Origin: Pipra filicauda
Taxonomy: Eukaryota; Chordata; Aves; Passeriformes; Pipridae
Direction of reading: 5' to 3'
Assembly: GCF_003945595.2 (NCBI RefSeq)
Contig: NW_024104162.1
Coordinates: 434,001 to 498,000 of the forward strand
Length of the DNA: 64,000 nucleotides
Under the pieces are notes generated by a model, which worked only from the letters and a program-made list of their open reading frames with translations, made no database searches and had not been told where the DNA came from. Of the stretch, positions 22,301 to 35,700 are shown one piece after another (the first letter of the stretch is position 1; every line of letters starts with the position of its first letter). The translations under genes and the position numbers were made by a program.

Positions 22301-25300
22301 AGCACCATTAAGAGCTGAATCAGGATGTTTGCTGTGATCCAGCTCCTCACTTTTAACCCTACTTAAACAGCATTTTGGGAGGAGGAACATATTTTGTTCT
22401 ACCTCTGTAAACTGTGAAAGACAGGCTGTGAGGTGGCTGGAGAGAAACTGGAGAAATAAACTGAATGTGTGAGGCCATCTTTAGACATGATCCAGTAACT
22501 TGGAATAAGGTTTGAAAAGTTTGGATAAAAACTAAAGTTTAGTCTTCTGTAGATAACTAGTGGTGAGATTTGGAACCTAAAAAAAATTAGCTGCAAAAAA
22601 GGAATGTGCAAAATGATGTTTAAGTTATGTAGTTTAAGTACATGTCATTTTTGAGTGACATTGATGGCAACCTACCATGATTGGATTTGGTCTGAGCATT
22701 GTTTTCCTAAGATTTCATTCTTTTTCTTGTCTTTTTCAGCTCAGCTCTTGCCATGCAGTACTTTCAACTCAGCTTGCAGATGCAATGATGTTTCCTATTA
22801 CCCAGTTTAAAGAAAGGGATCTAAAAGGTAAAGCACTTGACCAAATATTGCTTTTTATCTACAGCAGCAACAATAAAATGTAGCATTTAATCTCCATAGC
22901 TCTTGTTTCACTAAAAAGAATACGCCACTTATTTTTTCAGCTCTCAAAGTATGCATCTCCCCATTTAAAAAAAAAGTAAGTTATTTCTATTCATGAGAGT
23001 ATTACAGTTGAAGAACTTAACACTATTATTATTTCAATAAAAGTATTACTTACATTATGGGAGCACTTATCTTCTGTCCAGGATGACCATTTTGCAGCTA
23101 CTGAAAAACATTAGGAAAGAATAATTTTCAGATAATTTGCATTTTCAGGAAATACTTGTGTATATTTTAATACCATGACATCAGTGTAATTGCTGGGCTA
23201 AACTCAAAGGGCAAAGTGCCAAGGTTGTAGTACTTACTATATTAAGAATTAGTGACATGGTTCTTCAACCCTGCTGGTAATACAGGTGACTTCTTGTGTG
23301 CAGGCATAAGGTGCTTCCAGCTTCTGATTTTTGTGACAGTTGTGTCTTATTCTGCCTGGTTTAAAATAATGTATGTGTGTGATGATGATAGATTTTACTC
23401 AAGATGATGAAGTGAATAGATGATGAAGTGAATAGCAAAGGGACTTTAAATACAAATTATAAGAGTTAAAACCAGAATAACTTCAATATCCCTGTTGTGA
23501 ACATTCTAGAGAGGGTATACCTAACATATGAATGTCTTAAGTCTAAATCGAAATAAAAATTTCAAAACTTCTATAAGTCTTCTAACTATTTATGAATCTT
23601 GGAAAATACTTCTTTGGCAGTAGTTTGCTGCAGAATTATAGATTAAACAGATTATGCTTTTTGAGCAAGGGATCATGAATATCCCAAGGCTAATATTGCT
23701 TCTCAGAACCTGGAAAAATCCCCTGTTAGTCCTCACTGAGCAGGATCCCTGAGGCAATAATCACAGAATAGATTTTCCCACTGGAAGTTTTCTGCCACCA
23801 GCTGGTGTAGAGTGTAATGACACCATACTTCCTTCTGGACTTCAAAGGCATTTCCTGTACAGCTTTTCCATGCTTTTTTTTGTATTTGCTTTCCCATAAA
23901 GTTGAACACAGCTTTCTGCTTGTTTATGTTGTAATATGACACAAACCACAGTCAGGATGAGAACAGGTGTAAGATACTGTGCTGCTTTCAGTTCCCTGAC
24001 ACGGGGAGACTAAATAATCAGCTAGAACATGGTTCATTTTAGGGAGGAGGAATCACAATGTGTTCTGGGGTTGGATACTTCCCATATCCTGTGCTTCACT
24101 TCCCCAGCTCAAACCAGAACTTAGACTGGTGACTCATTTGTGTTGATAACATCTTTCACAGACTTTTGAAAAGAAGCTCCTCTTTATATTATTACAGTAT
24201 TTTTTTTGAGCCAGCCAGCCACAGAAAGGCCACCCAGGCCCCGAGTAGGAGCAGACTTTCCTGGTCCCATAGTGCCTGTGCTGGTAACTCAGTGTGGTAC
24301 AAGGTGTTAACTGTAACTGCTCAGTACTTAAACATTACATGAGAAACCTTAATATATGACTGTTATGTTAATAACAACTCATTTAAATTGTGGTATGTTG
24401 TTTTGTAGAGATATTAACTCTGAAAGAAGTTTTCCAAATTGCAAGCAATGGTAAGTGTAAAATACTTAATCTTATAGATATTACTAGACAACAGTATTGT
24501 AGATTGCTTATTCAGAAAACTAGTGGAGTTAAGCCTGTAGGCTTAAGGTGACTAATTAAAGTGTAATTTGTTTCAATGATACTTAGGCACTCAACTGTCC
24601 TTAGTTCACTTGTAAATCCCTGCTTCGTGCACTGAAGCATTAAGGCAAATTGACAGTGTTTTTTACAATACTTAAACTGTATATATGATTATTAAATAAT
24701 GTAGGGTTATGCTACCAAAATTACTAAAAATAGTAAAGTGCTAGCTCACTTACTAAAGTCAGGACTGGATAAATAAACAAACTTTACCTCCTCTAGTGGT
24801 TTGGAAGAACAGTTCCTGAAGGTGTTAATATGACAGAAGTTTGCAATCATCTGTCTGTCTTACACAGTGATATAAAAAGATTTCTGCTCTGTTTCATAAG
24901 TCATTAGTTTATCAAAATGATCATAAATTCTCTCCTGATTGCAGACCACGATGCTGCCATTACCAGATACAGTCGGTTGTCAAAAAGAAGGGAAAATGAA
25001 AAGGTTTGTAAAAGAAAATACTTAATATAAAGATTTTTAGAGGAGATAAGAAATAATTTTAATCTTATATGTATTTGTGCTGCAAGACAGTGTATGGCAG
25101 ATTCCACCTGACATTTGATAGTTTATGTTTTAGCAGCCTAGACAGAAAAGCAGGTTTCCCCAACACATACCTGTCTTGTAAAACTGATAATGCTTTAGGA
25201 TTAAAATTGTGATGCCATATTCAGTTTGTTTTTGAAAAGAAATAACCATACTTTTCATGGATAAAAGAATGCTGTATTTGTTTTTCATGTATCTCATCTA

Positions 25301-26752
25301 TAAACTAGAGAAGCAGAATTGCAGAGTAAAATATGCAGTTGCTGGTGATAGAGGGTAGAACATGACTGTTGTTTTTCCGTGCTGTCTGTAAAGCTGTTCA
25401 GAAGGCATGTGATCAATGCCAAGTCTCAAACATTACTTTTTTCCCCTCCCCTGTCTGTGGCTCTTCAGATCAAGGCTGAAGTTACAGAAGATGTATATAC
25501 TTCCAGGAAAAAACAGCATCAGACTATGATGCATTATTTCTGTGCATTAAATACTCTCCAGTACAAAAAGAAAATTTCTCTGCTGGAACCCTTGCTAGGA
25601 TACATGCAAGCTCAGGTAATTTCAGATTCTGAAACCTGTAAGTCTGAAAGAAGATGTAAAAGTACTTCATGAAGGTTGATGTACTGAAATCCATTGCAAG
25701 ATTTTGTACTGCCCTGCAAGGAAGAAAATGGAGAAAAAGACCTACCCCATCCACTTCCTTGTAGCTGCCACAGCTGCTGCCAGGAACAGTGTCTTCAGCC
25801 AGCACTAATCATGAATCCCATCATGATATGCCCTCACTCCCATCAGAGAATCTTTTAGGAAAGTCTGGGTGACAAATATAAAGGTTAATTCTACCCCAAG
25901 CCCCAGATGGCTGAGTTTGATACACTGCCTAAATTTCATTGCTGTGTACTTGATTCTCCTAATGGGAAGAGCTGATTAGAGCTTTCATGCAGGAGAGTCC
26001 CCATGGAAGTGAACCTCCTCAGTTAAACTCATTCCCATGGCAGCTATTCTAAAATGATTTAATCATCAAAAGTCACCTCACTACCGTTTTCAATCAAGGG
26101 TGTGGAAGAACTGGAATGCTGAAAAGCATTCTGGCTTGTTTTTGCTTTATATAAATAAGTTCATTATTGGTTTATTTGGGGACAGGTGCAACAGAAAATA
26201 CAACCATGACAAAGTTCTTTGGAGAGACTTAATTTGTATTTTCAGAAGTGTGTCATCAAATATGGGTTTTTTTTAGAAGTCAGACTTCCCAGCATCTGGC
26301 ACTGCCACAGTGACCTGAGCAGAAATTAACTTCTCACCCTGTCTGAAAGCTTTCCAAAGGCAAGGACTGTTGCTTCTTTTTCAGACTTTGCAGCTTGTAT
26401 TTAAGAACCAAGCTCTGCATGTTTTGTGCAACAAAGTAGGTGGTGCAACCTATTGTTCAGGTGCAGTTTTTTGCTGGATCTAAGAATGGGAAGGGCAGGG
26501 CCATCCCCTGTGGCTTCCTGTTCTGAGATTTCTTATGGCTAAACTCAATTTAGCTTTGTTGGGAATGAGAGATGAAAATACATTTCTCTGAGAAACTTTA
26601 AGCTCCTATGACTTCATCAATTGTTAATGTAGTTTTATTAATTACTAAATTCTCTTTTTTTTTTTAAAGATAAGCTTTTTTAAAATGGGTTCAGAAAATC
26701 TTACTGAGCAACTGGAAGAATTTTTGACCAATATTGGCACAAGTGTACAAAA
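16337..26752 (+). CDS. APPL1: APPL1 exons 1-9: BAR domain
   Basis: Residues 1-235 encode the N-terminal BAR region, a crescent of long helices that dimerises, senses membrane curvature and, with the PH domain, forms the Rab5-binding surface. Recognisable blocks are [18 protein letters not shown] (exon 2), [13 protein letters not shown] (exon 3), [10 protein letters not shown] (exon 4), [18 protein letters not shown] (exon 5) and [18 protein letters not shown] (exon 8). Exon 6 is a 42-bp microexon. Intron 1 is 4.0 kb and the exon 8-9 intron about 1.05 kb; neither holds another gene. Confidence 0.95.
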
Positions 26753-29700
26753 GTAAGTTGTTTTTGTTGAATTTTGAACTGTCATCAAGACAATTATTTT
26801 TTCTGTTTCTACTTATTAATAAATTATCCTTGTTAATAACTCATTATTTATCTTAGTGTTCGCAGAGAAATGGACTGTGAAGTAGAAAACATGCAACAAA
26901 CCATAGAGGACTTGGAAGTGGCAAGTGATCCACTGTATTTGCCTGATCCTGATCCTACAAAATTTCCTGTTCATAGAAATCTGACACGGAAAGCTGGCTA
27001 TCTCAATGCAAGAAAGTAAGACTAACTTGTCAATTAAAAATTCCAGAATATTTAATTTTGGGAAAGGAAAGCTAAAAAAGCTGAAGAATTCTTTTGTTGA
27101 TGTTAGCTATGCTGATTTTACATACTTAGTTAATTAAGTCCCATAGGAGCTATTCTGTTTCTTTCTTTGGACTTCTTCACCTAATTAGTATTAAATTCAT
27201 TGTTACACTGACATAGTGTCATTTGGATACAAAGCATAGTTATCCCCATTTTAGTCTAATCTTGCCTGAATTTTCACATCAAAACATAAAAAGTTTATGA
27301 GAATATAATTTCCCTGCATTGTAATGGGAAAGTAACATGATTCCATCTCTCAGCTCTAAGCAAAATTTTGGAAATCTTGTTGAATGGTATGAAATACTTG
27401 GAAAATGGAGGTATCTTACATGACTAAGCTGGTTCTTAACACAAAGTTCTTCAAAACTTAGTCTTAGCCGTATAAGTGCAGAGTTCAGAGGTCCTGTTGG
27501 TAATGCATAGAATTTGAATATGCTTATTGTTTATAGCAGTGCTGTGAAAGCTGTTCATCAAAACTGAAGTACTTATGCCTTTTTATTCTAAATTGTTTCA
27601 CGTAATTTAAGAAAGCAATTATTATTATTTTGTGCGTTCTTTGCCCAGCAATAGGTTTAGCATGAAAAAACCAACAGTTGGAGAGAGCTTAATTGAGCTG
27701 TAACACTGACCTAAAACATGAAATGGGGAATGGTTTATTCCAAGTGACTTCCAACTCAGCTGAGCTCCTAATCCTCTAACTGGACCTCTTTTTATCTTTT
27801 AGTAAGACAGGGCTGGTATCTTCTAGTTGGGAGAGACAGTTTTACTTCACCCAAGGTGGAAATCTGATGAGCCAGGCCAGAGGGGACGTGGCTGGGGGAC
27901 TTGTCATGGACATAGACAACTGCTCTGTGATGGCTGTGGACTGTGAGGACAGACGGTACTGCTTCCAGATAACATCTTTCGATGGCAAAAAGTGAGTGGT
28001 CTGACACTGCTGTTACCTGTGAGTAATGCTGGACTCACCAATTAAGAAAAGAAAGATGGTCTGCCTCTGGGCAGATTATAGTTTGATATATTTTGTGGAT
28101 ATTTAGAAGCAAAATCTGAGATGTTTTAACTTCATGAAGTCTGGATTTTTGTTTGTAAGTTCTATAATGTAGCTGAGTAGTATTTCAGAATAAGATTATG
28201 ATAGTCAATTTACAATCATGTATTATTGCATTTTGGTTTTTTTCTGTTTTCAAGTAAAACAGAAAAAAAGCATAGGTCCCTCCCTTCCCCAGTTAGATGC
28301 TGACTGCACTCAGCACATACACAGAATCTTCAGCCTTTTATAACTTGTTCAGTGTACAAAGATGAAATTGTAGTTTCCTTGCTGAATGTACTTATGAGGC
28401 ATTTTAAATAGACAGAATTATCTTTTCCATTCTCCTCTTTCAGGTCTTCAATCTTACAGGCAGAAAGTAAAAAGGATTATGAAGAGGTAAGCTCATAGGA
28501 GGTTCACATGCAGCCCAGTGAGTTTCTGGTGTGCAGAAGGAATGCATTTGTAAACCACAGTTGAACACTGCATATATTCCAGTTAGTGTTCTCCTTCAGG
28601 GAAAAGTTGAAAAGCCAGAAACAGGAGCCAGTGGTTTTCCAGAGCAGAGGGAGAAAACAGATTGTAGCTTGCGGATGCAAGAAATGGGCAAGTTCCTCAA
28701 AAGTCAGATTGAATCTTTGTAATGTCTTGAGGAAACAATGTCATCTGCAGAACAGAATAATGAAGTACAGAGAATCCTGATTTTTTTTTTTTTAATTACT
28801 TAGAGTTGTGAGTTAGGCTTTCTTTAGTTTTGATCTTTAAGGTGACTGAAATAATTTTTTCAGGTAAGAAAGGTGTAAGGTAAGGTGCAGTATGCAGATG
28901 GTAGTTAATTTAATGGCAAGCTGGATGTGCAGAATATTTGGCTCCCTGAGATTACAAAGAAAGTAGAAAAAGTGCTGAAACTAGCCAACTCAGGGATTTA
29001 ATCACGTTTGTTAAAAAAACATGACAAATTCATTTATTTTCTTTTTTCTCCCTCTTTTTCAGTGGATATGCACCATAAACAACATATCTAAACAGATATA
29101 TCTAAGTGAAAACCCTGAGGTAACTATTAAAACTTAGAGTTATCAGTAATATGTTAAGAAGTAATTATGTAAAATTAATAGCATAGAATTAAGCCAAGTA
29201 CTTCTTGCATGTGTAATGTGAAGCTTTTCATGGTATTAATGCATGGAGTCCATTGTCTCCTTCATCTAAATGCTTATATGGAAAGCATTAAAAATACATG
29301 ACCTTTATATTTGGTGTAGCCTTTTGACATCTTCAAGATCCTGTATTTGTATATGACACTCTTTTAAAAAATAGTATCACAAATGTTCAAATGGATACAT
29401 TTAATTTCTACTAGAGGGAAGTGACAATTTTATGAATATGAATCTTATAACAATTTTGTAGAAAAAAACCCTGATCTTCCAGGCTGAAATGGAGTGTGTC
29501 ACTCCAGGTTTTGATTTTGAAACTAAATATAACTTTTTAGATAATACAAGTACCTGGCTGTCTAAGTTAACTGTAGAGATGGGAAGCAAACCAGTTGGAG
29601 TGCAGAGCTCATTTCTGATGAAGGTAGAGCACATTTCTGTTGAAGGTAGAGCTGAGGTTCTGTTTAGTCCTGGCATAAAGGGGGTTCAGTCCCCTCATAT

Positions 29701-32700
29701 CAGTGAAGGGGTGTGTGTGTTCACACCTTCTCCTCACTTCCCAGTGTCTTCATAGCCATTCTCATTTTCTGAGTTACACACTCCCCAAAATATTGCTTCG
29801 TTGTTGTCTCCTGCACTTTCTCTCTCCAAAAATCCTTTCCTCAAGGACTTTCTCTATTGGCTCTACCCCAGGAAGTGAAGGCATCAGCATTAAATATTGA
29901 TCAGAATTAGTGATTTCAATGAAAGATTGAAATGGAATTCAACTGTAAATGGTCCATCATTTGCTGAAGTAACTGTTACGTAGTTCCTAATTGATAGTTT
30001 TTAATCTTCGTGGGGTTTAGTTTGCAGTTGAGGGCTGCATTTCTCAAATGAGATTTTTCTTTTTTTCCCTGGCTACATTTGCTTATTTTTCCAGGCTTAT
30101 TATTGGGACTTTTCTCTCATTTTCTCTATTTTCCCTCTATTTTTGCTATTGCTTTTATTAACAGTGACAGTATTGTAAAGCAAGAGCATTCACTTAAATT
30201 GAGGAAGTTAACATCAGGATATGTTAGAAAAAGCTAGAAGAAAATACTGCAGCTGTGTAGTGAAAATTTAGGAATGCAAGATTCTTGCAAAGGGTTGAGT
30301 TTATAACTTCTGTCAACAGCATATAAATAAAACTAAAATCTGAAAGCTTATTTTGAGACAAATGTTTTCAGTTATTTTTCCCTGTCTCTGCCCTGCAGGA
30401 AATGGCTGCTCGTGTCAATCAGTCAGCCCTGGAGGCTGTCACTCCATCTCCCTCCTTTCAGCAGAGGCACGAGAGCATGAGGCCAGCTGTGTAAGTTCAT
30501 GAACTAGGGGTCATTGGAAGAGCACATCTATAAAGAGAATCCTGGATAAAGTTCCAGGGGGGAAAAAGATAGCCAAACAAACCCACAGAAGTTTCTGTGT
30601 TCAGAACTAAATCTTTGATAGGCTCGAGGAGGATTTCCCACACTCACCTTCCTAACATTGTTCAGCATCCATTGTTCCAAGCAGTCCTGATGCCACTGGC
30701 TGACAGCTTTGGTGGTTGCCTCGTATGTCTGGTTTGTTGTGTGATTTCAGAATGAGAGCTTTCAACTCCTGGAAGCAGACCTCAGATTGTATTGATTATA
30801 TATTAATGTTAAAACAACCTGATGTAATTATTAATGCAAGTAGTAACTTTAACTTACTTAAATTTGATAGGAACATAGACTCTCTTTTTGTTTACTGTAC
30901 CCTGATCTTCAGGTTTTTAGTTTTTGTTTTGTTTTACATCTAAGTTCTAGAATATTGCATCGATCTCCTCTGTGGGTTACCTATCCCTCATTTTGATGGT
31001 TTTGGTTTTGTTGTAGACAATCTCGTCCTCCTGCAGCTCGTACCAGCAGCACAGGGTCACTGGGATCTGACTCAGCAGCTTTATCAGCACTTTCCTTGGA
31101 TTCACTTGTTGCCCCTGACACTCCTATACAGTTTGACATAATATCTCCAGTTAGTGAAGATCTGCCTGGCCAAGCAAAGTCTTCAGGGCAATCGAGCAGG
31201 TAGGAAATGGAGAGAGAAGGAAAAAATTCCTGAAGTTAATGTTACTAATTCAAAACAAGAAACCCATGTTTAAACTGCAGCTCCCAAACACACATTACCT
31301 TCTCCCTGACTCAAGTCACAAAATGTGCAGCGGCCAGTGAAGCAAAACAATTCATTTAATTGTTAAATGGAATTGTTAAAAAAGGCTTAATTACATGCAC
31401 TAGAGTCAAGGTGTAGTTTTCTGGTTTGCAGCAGCTTTTCTTGCTTTAACAGCCAATGCTTTTGTTTATTGATTTATTTTAATCTTTTGGTTTTACAAAG
31501 TATTTTCCTTTCCTATTGCTTGCTCACCCAGCAGCTTGGGTTATTTCCTCTTGGAAACTCAAGAGAAATTTGGTAGCCCTGCCTCCAGGTGATGATGGCA
31601 TACGATGACACTCTTCTTAACCTGAAAGGTGAGTGAAAATGATCTAGGCTTCTGGAGTGATCTCATAGACAGACAAGTTAAAATTATGTAAGAATTCATC
31701 CCAAAACATAAACGCAGTTTCTCCACTTGTAATTATTTCTGAGTGGGAGATTTATTACAAACGTAAAACCTGTAAATCTACACTACATTTCTGGAACTAT
31801 ATCTACAAAATTCAGATATTAAGAAAATGTATTTGCAGATCCAGCTGCTCTTAACAACAACAACAAAAAAGCCAAAGAGCTGAAATGAGATTCTAGTCAC
31901 TATAATGTGTTATATTCCCTGCCCTCTAGAAAAATACTTGAAACTTGAATGACATGAGTTAAAATTATATGTTCATGTCATCAGTTACAATTCTTTCTAG
32001 AAAACCATGTTTTTCATAGCAGAAATGATAGAGTTGTACTCAGCATTTTCAATTAATCACCACTTTCAATGAAACACTGCAGTGTTTGTACAGATAGGCA
32101 ACATGCTACTTTAGAAATATTAATTATTAAAAAAAATAAAAATATTTTCCTTCATTTCTAATACTGATGACAAGTATTCACATTTTATTTTTGCCTTTTG
32201 AGAGATCCTGTGAGATTTTGCTTTTACTATTGCAGTTTAATCTTAAATGACAAGAAAAGTCTGAGTGGTAGAAGATCTTTATAGAAAGATTTTGCCTTTA
32301 GTGTATTTACCCAAGTCAATTTAATGGGAAGGTTCTTGATTGAATCCATGTTATCTAAACATTGTAGCAACACCAGGTTGACTTCAGAGTTCTATTTAGA
32401 ACAGTTTTTTTCTCTTAGTTCTGGAATTTATGGTTAGAACACTATTGAGAGGTCACACCTTCATTACTCCCAGATAAAACCTAATTTGAAGTTTATTGAA
32501 CCCTTGCCAATAGGTTTTGAGCTATCAGTTAGGCAAAGAAAAAGGATGATATCCTCTTTACAATAAATAAAATGTCCCCATTTCCTGTGCTCTTTTCAGC
32601 ATTACTTTAGTGCTTTTGAAAAATGAAACTTGGAAGCCTAGAGTATTTTCACTTTTCTTTGTAACCAATGGCAATTCTGTCTTTGAGAGCCAGAAATAGC

Positions 32701-35700
32701 CACATTTCTCTTGACCCTCTAGGAGTAAAACCCCAGTGATGTTTTCAGAAAGCTGCATTTGAAACAAACCCAGTGACTTCTCTTCAGTAAGAAATTCAAC
32801 ACCTTGAGACAGTGATGAGAAGTGGGTGCTCCTACAGAGTTCTGAAAGGACCAGCTTTTGGTTGTGCTTCCTCAAGCTGTTCTGTGAAATTTCATCCCCT
32901 AAAACTACACCTTTCCAAATATTAACAAGGTTTTGATTTGGGCTTAATTCAAATATAAAAAAAAATACCATGTGAGCAAAACTTTCTATGGCAGCAACAG
33001 GACAACAATATCTGATATTTGTTCCATAATGTGGGCCCTCAAATACAGAAGTTTATGGCTCACTCCTGATTAAATTGCCTGTTCTGGTGATTCACCATAC
33101 TCCAGATTCATATTCCTCCAGATTACAAGTTTCTGAAATCATTACATGTTGGTATTTGACACAGCATGAGACTACTACATTATCCATGAGTGGTTCCTGT
33201 AATCTGACTCCTGGTTTAATGTTTTCATTTTTTAATAGACGCACAAATCCTTTTGGTGAATCTGGAGGCTCAAAATCTGAAACAGAAGGTAAATCAACAG
33301 TTTTATTTCAATGCAAAATAAAAATAGAATTTGAAATTCATTTTCTGTTTTCATCTCTGGTTTCTCTCTTCTAATTTAACACCAATTTTGGAATGCTTAG
33401 TTACATTGCAATGTATTTGACCAGTCGAGCGAAATCATTAATACTGTCTGAAAATCTGTTGTAAAAATAATTCATTGCATCTTTTGTATTCATTAAACCA
33501 AATGAGAAGATGGGTGGTGTGCTGTTTGGTAACTGTACCTCTAATTGCTGAGTATGAGCACTCCTCTTTTTAGGAGAAGTTTGGAGTTTCCCTGACTGCA
33601 CTCCAGCTTGGGTTTTGAAGGAAAAACCCAAAATGGAGTTTGCTTTTTTCAATACTTTTCTTTCTTCTTAGATTCAATTCTTCATCAGTTATTTATTGTA
33701 AGATTTCTTGGCTCCATGGAAGTGAAGTCTGATGAAAGCCCAGATGTTGTTTATGAAACAATGCGTCAAATCCTTGCAGCTCGTGCCATCCATAACGTTT
33801 TCAGGATGACAGAATCACATTTGTTAGTCACCTGTGACTGTTTAAAGTAAGTTTTGCTTCCTGACTTCTACTCATGTTTATTTACAGAATGATCTTCTTT
33901 CACTTTGGTAAAATTTACTTTCTGGTTTGTCTTTAAAACCAAATTTTTAGGTTAATTGATCCACAGACACAAGTTACAAGACTACGAGTAAGTAACTTTA
34001 CATTTTAAGATTAATACCCAGCAATGTAATTCTTCTACTTTAAAAATATTATTACATGATAGCGAAAATCACTGATAGCATGAGATTTCCAGCCAAATTT
34101 CCACTGAAATTAGGAGACTAATGCAGACATGTAAAAATAGAGAGAAAAACACCTGCTAATCAGATTTAAGGAGAGTGATTTCAGTAGGTCAGGTTGGCTT
34201 TTGAAACCCCTTCCTCCCGTGATCTGAGAGGGTAAAATAGTAAAGAGAGAACATAAAGGTTGGAGTCACATTAGTTCTGAAGTCCAAAAGGGTTTGTCTG
34301 GTGTTTTGTTTTGTTTTGTTTGGAGTTTTTGGTTGTAATGCATAAGTACATTGAGGGTGTTGAATGGTTTCTGGTTTGCTCTCTTTTTTTTCTAATGCAT
34401 TATAAAAATGCACTTAAAAGGAATAAGTGGAATTCTTGTCAGGGTATCAAATAAGGCCAGCTTAATTCTTCAGTAATAGCAGTCTTTATTTTTCATATTT
34501 CAAAACTGTTCCCCCTTCCCCTCTTTATGCACAATTTCTGGTCTGTCATTTAATTTCTTTGCATTTTTGAAAACATTCCATTTTTTTGGAGGCTCTGAAT
34601 GACTTTAATTTCCATGAAAGGAAATTTTAAGGACACGAAAATGTCTTGATGTTTCAAGTAGGGCTTTTTTCTTTCTTTACCTTTGTTCTGTAGTTACATG
34701 TTTGGTCAGGTTGTAACTTCTTGTGCTGTGATTGTGCATTTATGATATTGAAGATAATTAACGTGAAACCTCATCTGGAAAATATTTGGACCCAGTTTTA
34801 ATCTCTCCACATTTGATCCTCTTGGCAGTTCCCTTTGCCCAGTGTAGTTCTCTATGCTACACACCAGGAGAATAAACGCCTGTTTGGATTTGTGCTTAGA
34901 ACCTCAGGAGGGAGAGCTGAGAGCCGCCAGACTTCCATCTGCTATATATTTGAATCAAATAATGAAGGGGAAAAGGTATTGCTGATGGTTATAACTTGTA
35001 TCAGTTTTGAATCTGACATGGATTCCAAGATGTTAGATCCATTCAAGCTGTCTAAGGGCTTGTTTGTTAATTTACTGAAAAACAGTTAAACCTCTCAGTT
35101 TAACTACCTGGAAGTGCTTTAATGTGTTGTTATATCTAAGTGGGGATGCTGGCTTAATTGTAGAGGCATTTTGATTAGCCTTTTTTTATTATTTCCTATG
35201 TGTTTTGTGTTTAGATTTGTGACTCTGTTGGACTGGCCAAACAGATAGCTTTTCATGCAGAACTGGTAAGAATCTTTTCCTCTTCTGTATACTTGTGAAT
35301 GGAAGGAAGAGGGCATATTTAATAAGTGTAATAGAACACATTCTGCAAGATACTTACAGATGCACTAATACCATTGTGTAGTGCAAGGGATTTGTTTCTA
35401 GGATTTAAACTCAAATAAAAAGACTAACCAATGTCTACTGTGGGACAATATTCAGTATAGGATTTAGCTTGCTACCTTTAACAGCCATACCAGTCCTTTA
35501 AAAGAAGAATAATCGAAACAGTGATGTCACAGTCTTGAGCAAGCTCATAGCAATCAGTACTGTATCAAATGTCTCAGGTTGTTACTTACTTTATTTACAT
35601 TTTTGCCCTTCAGGATCGAAAAGCAACAGAAAAGCAGAAAGAAATAGAGAGAGTCAAAGAGAAACAACAAAAAGAACTGAATAAACAAAAGCAAATTGAA

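Noticed and set aside
32558..32971. 137-codon minus-strand open frame in APPL1 intron 15
   Set aside because: No homology, no splice context, and open frames of this length are expected several times by chance in 64 kb read in six frames.
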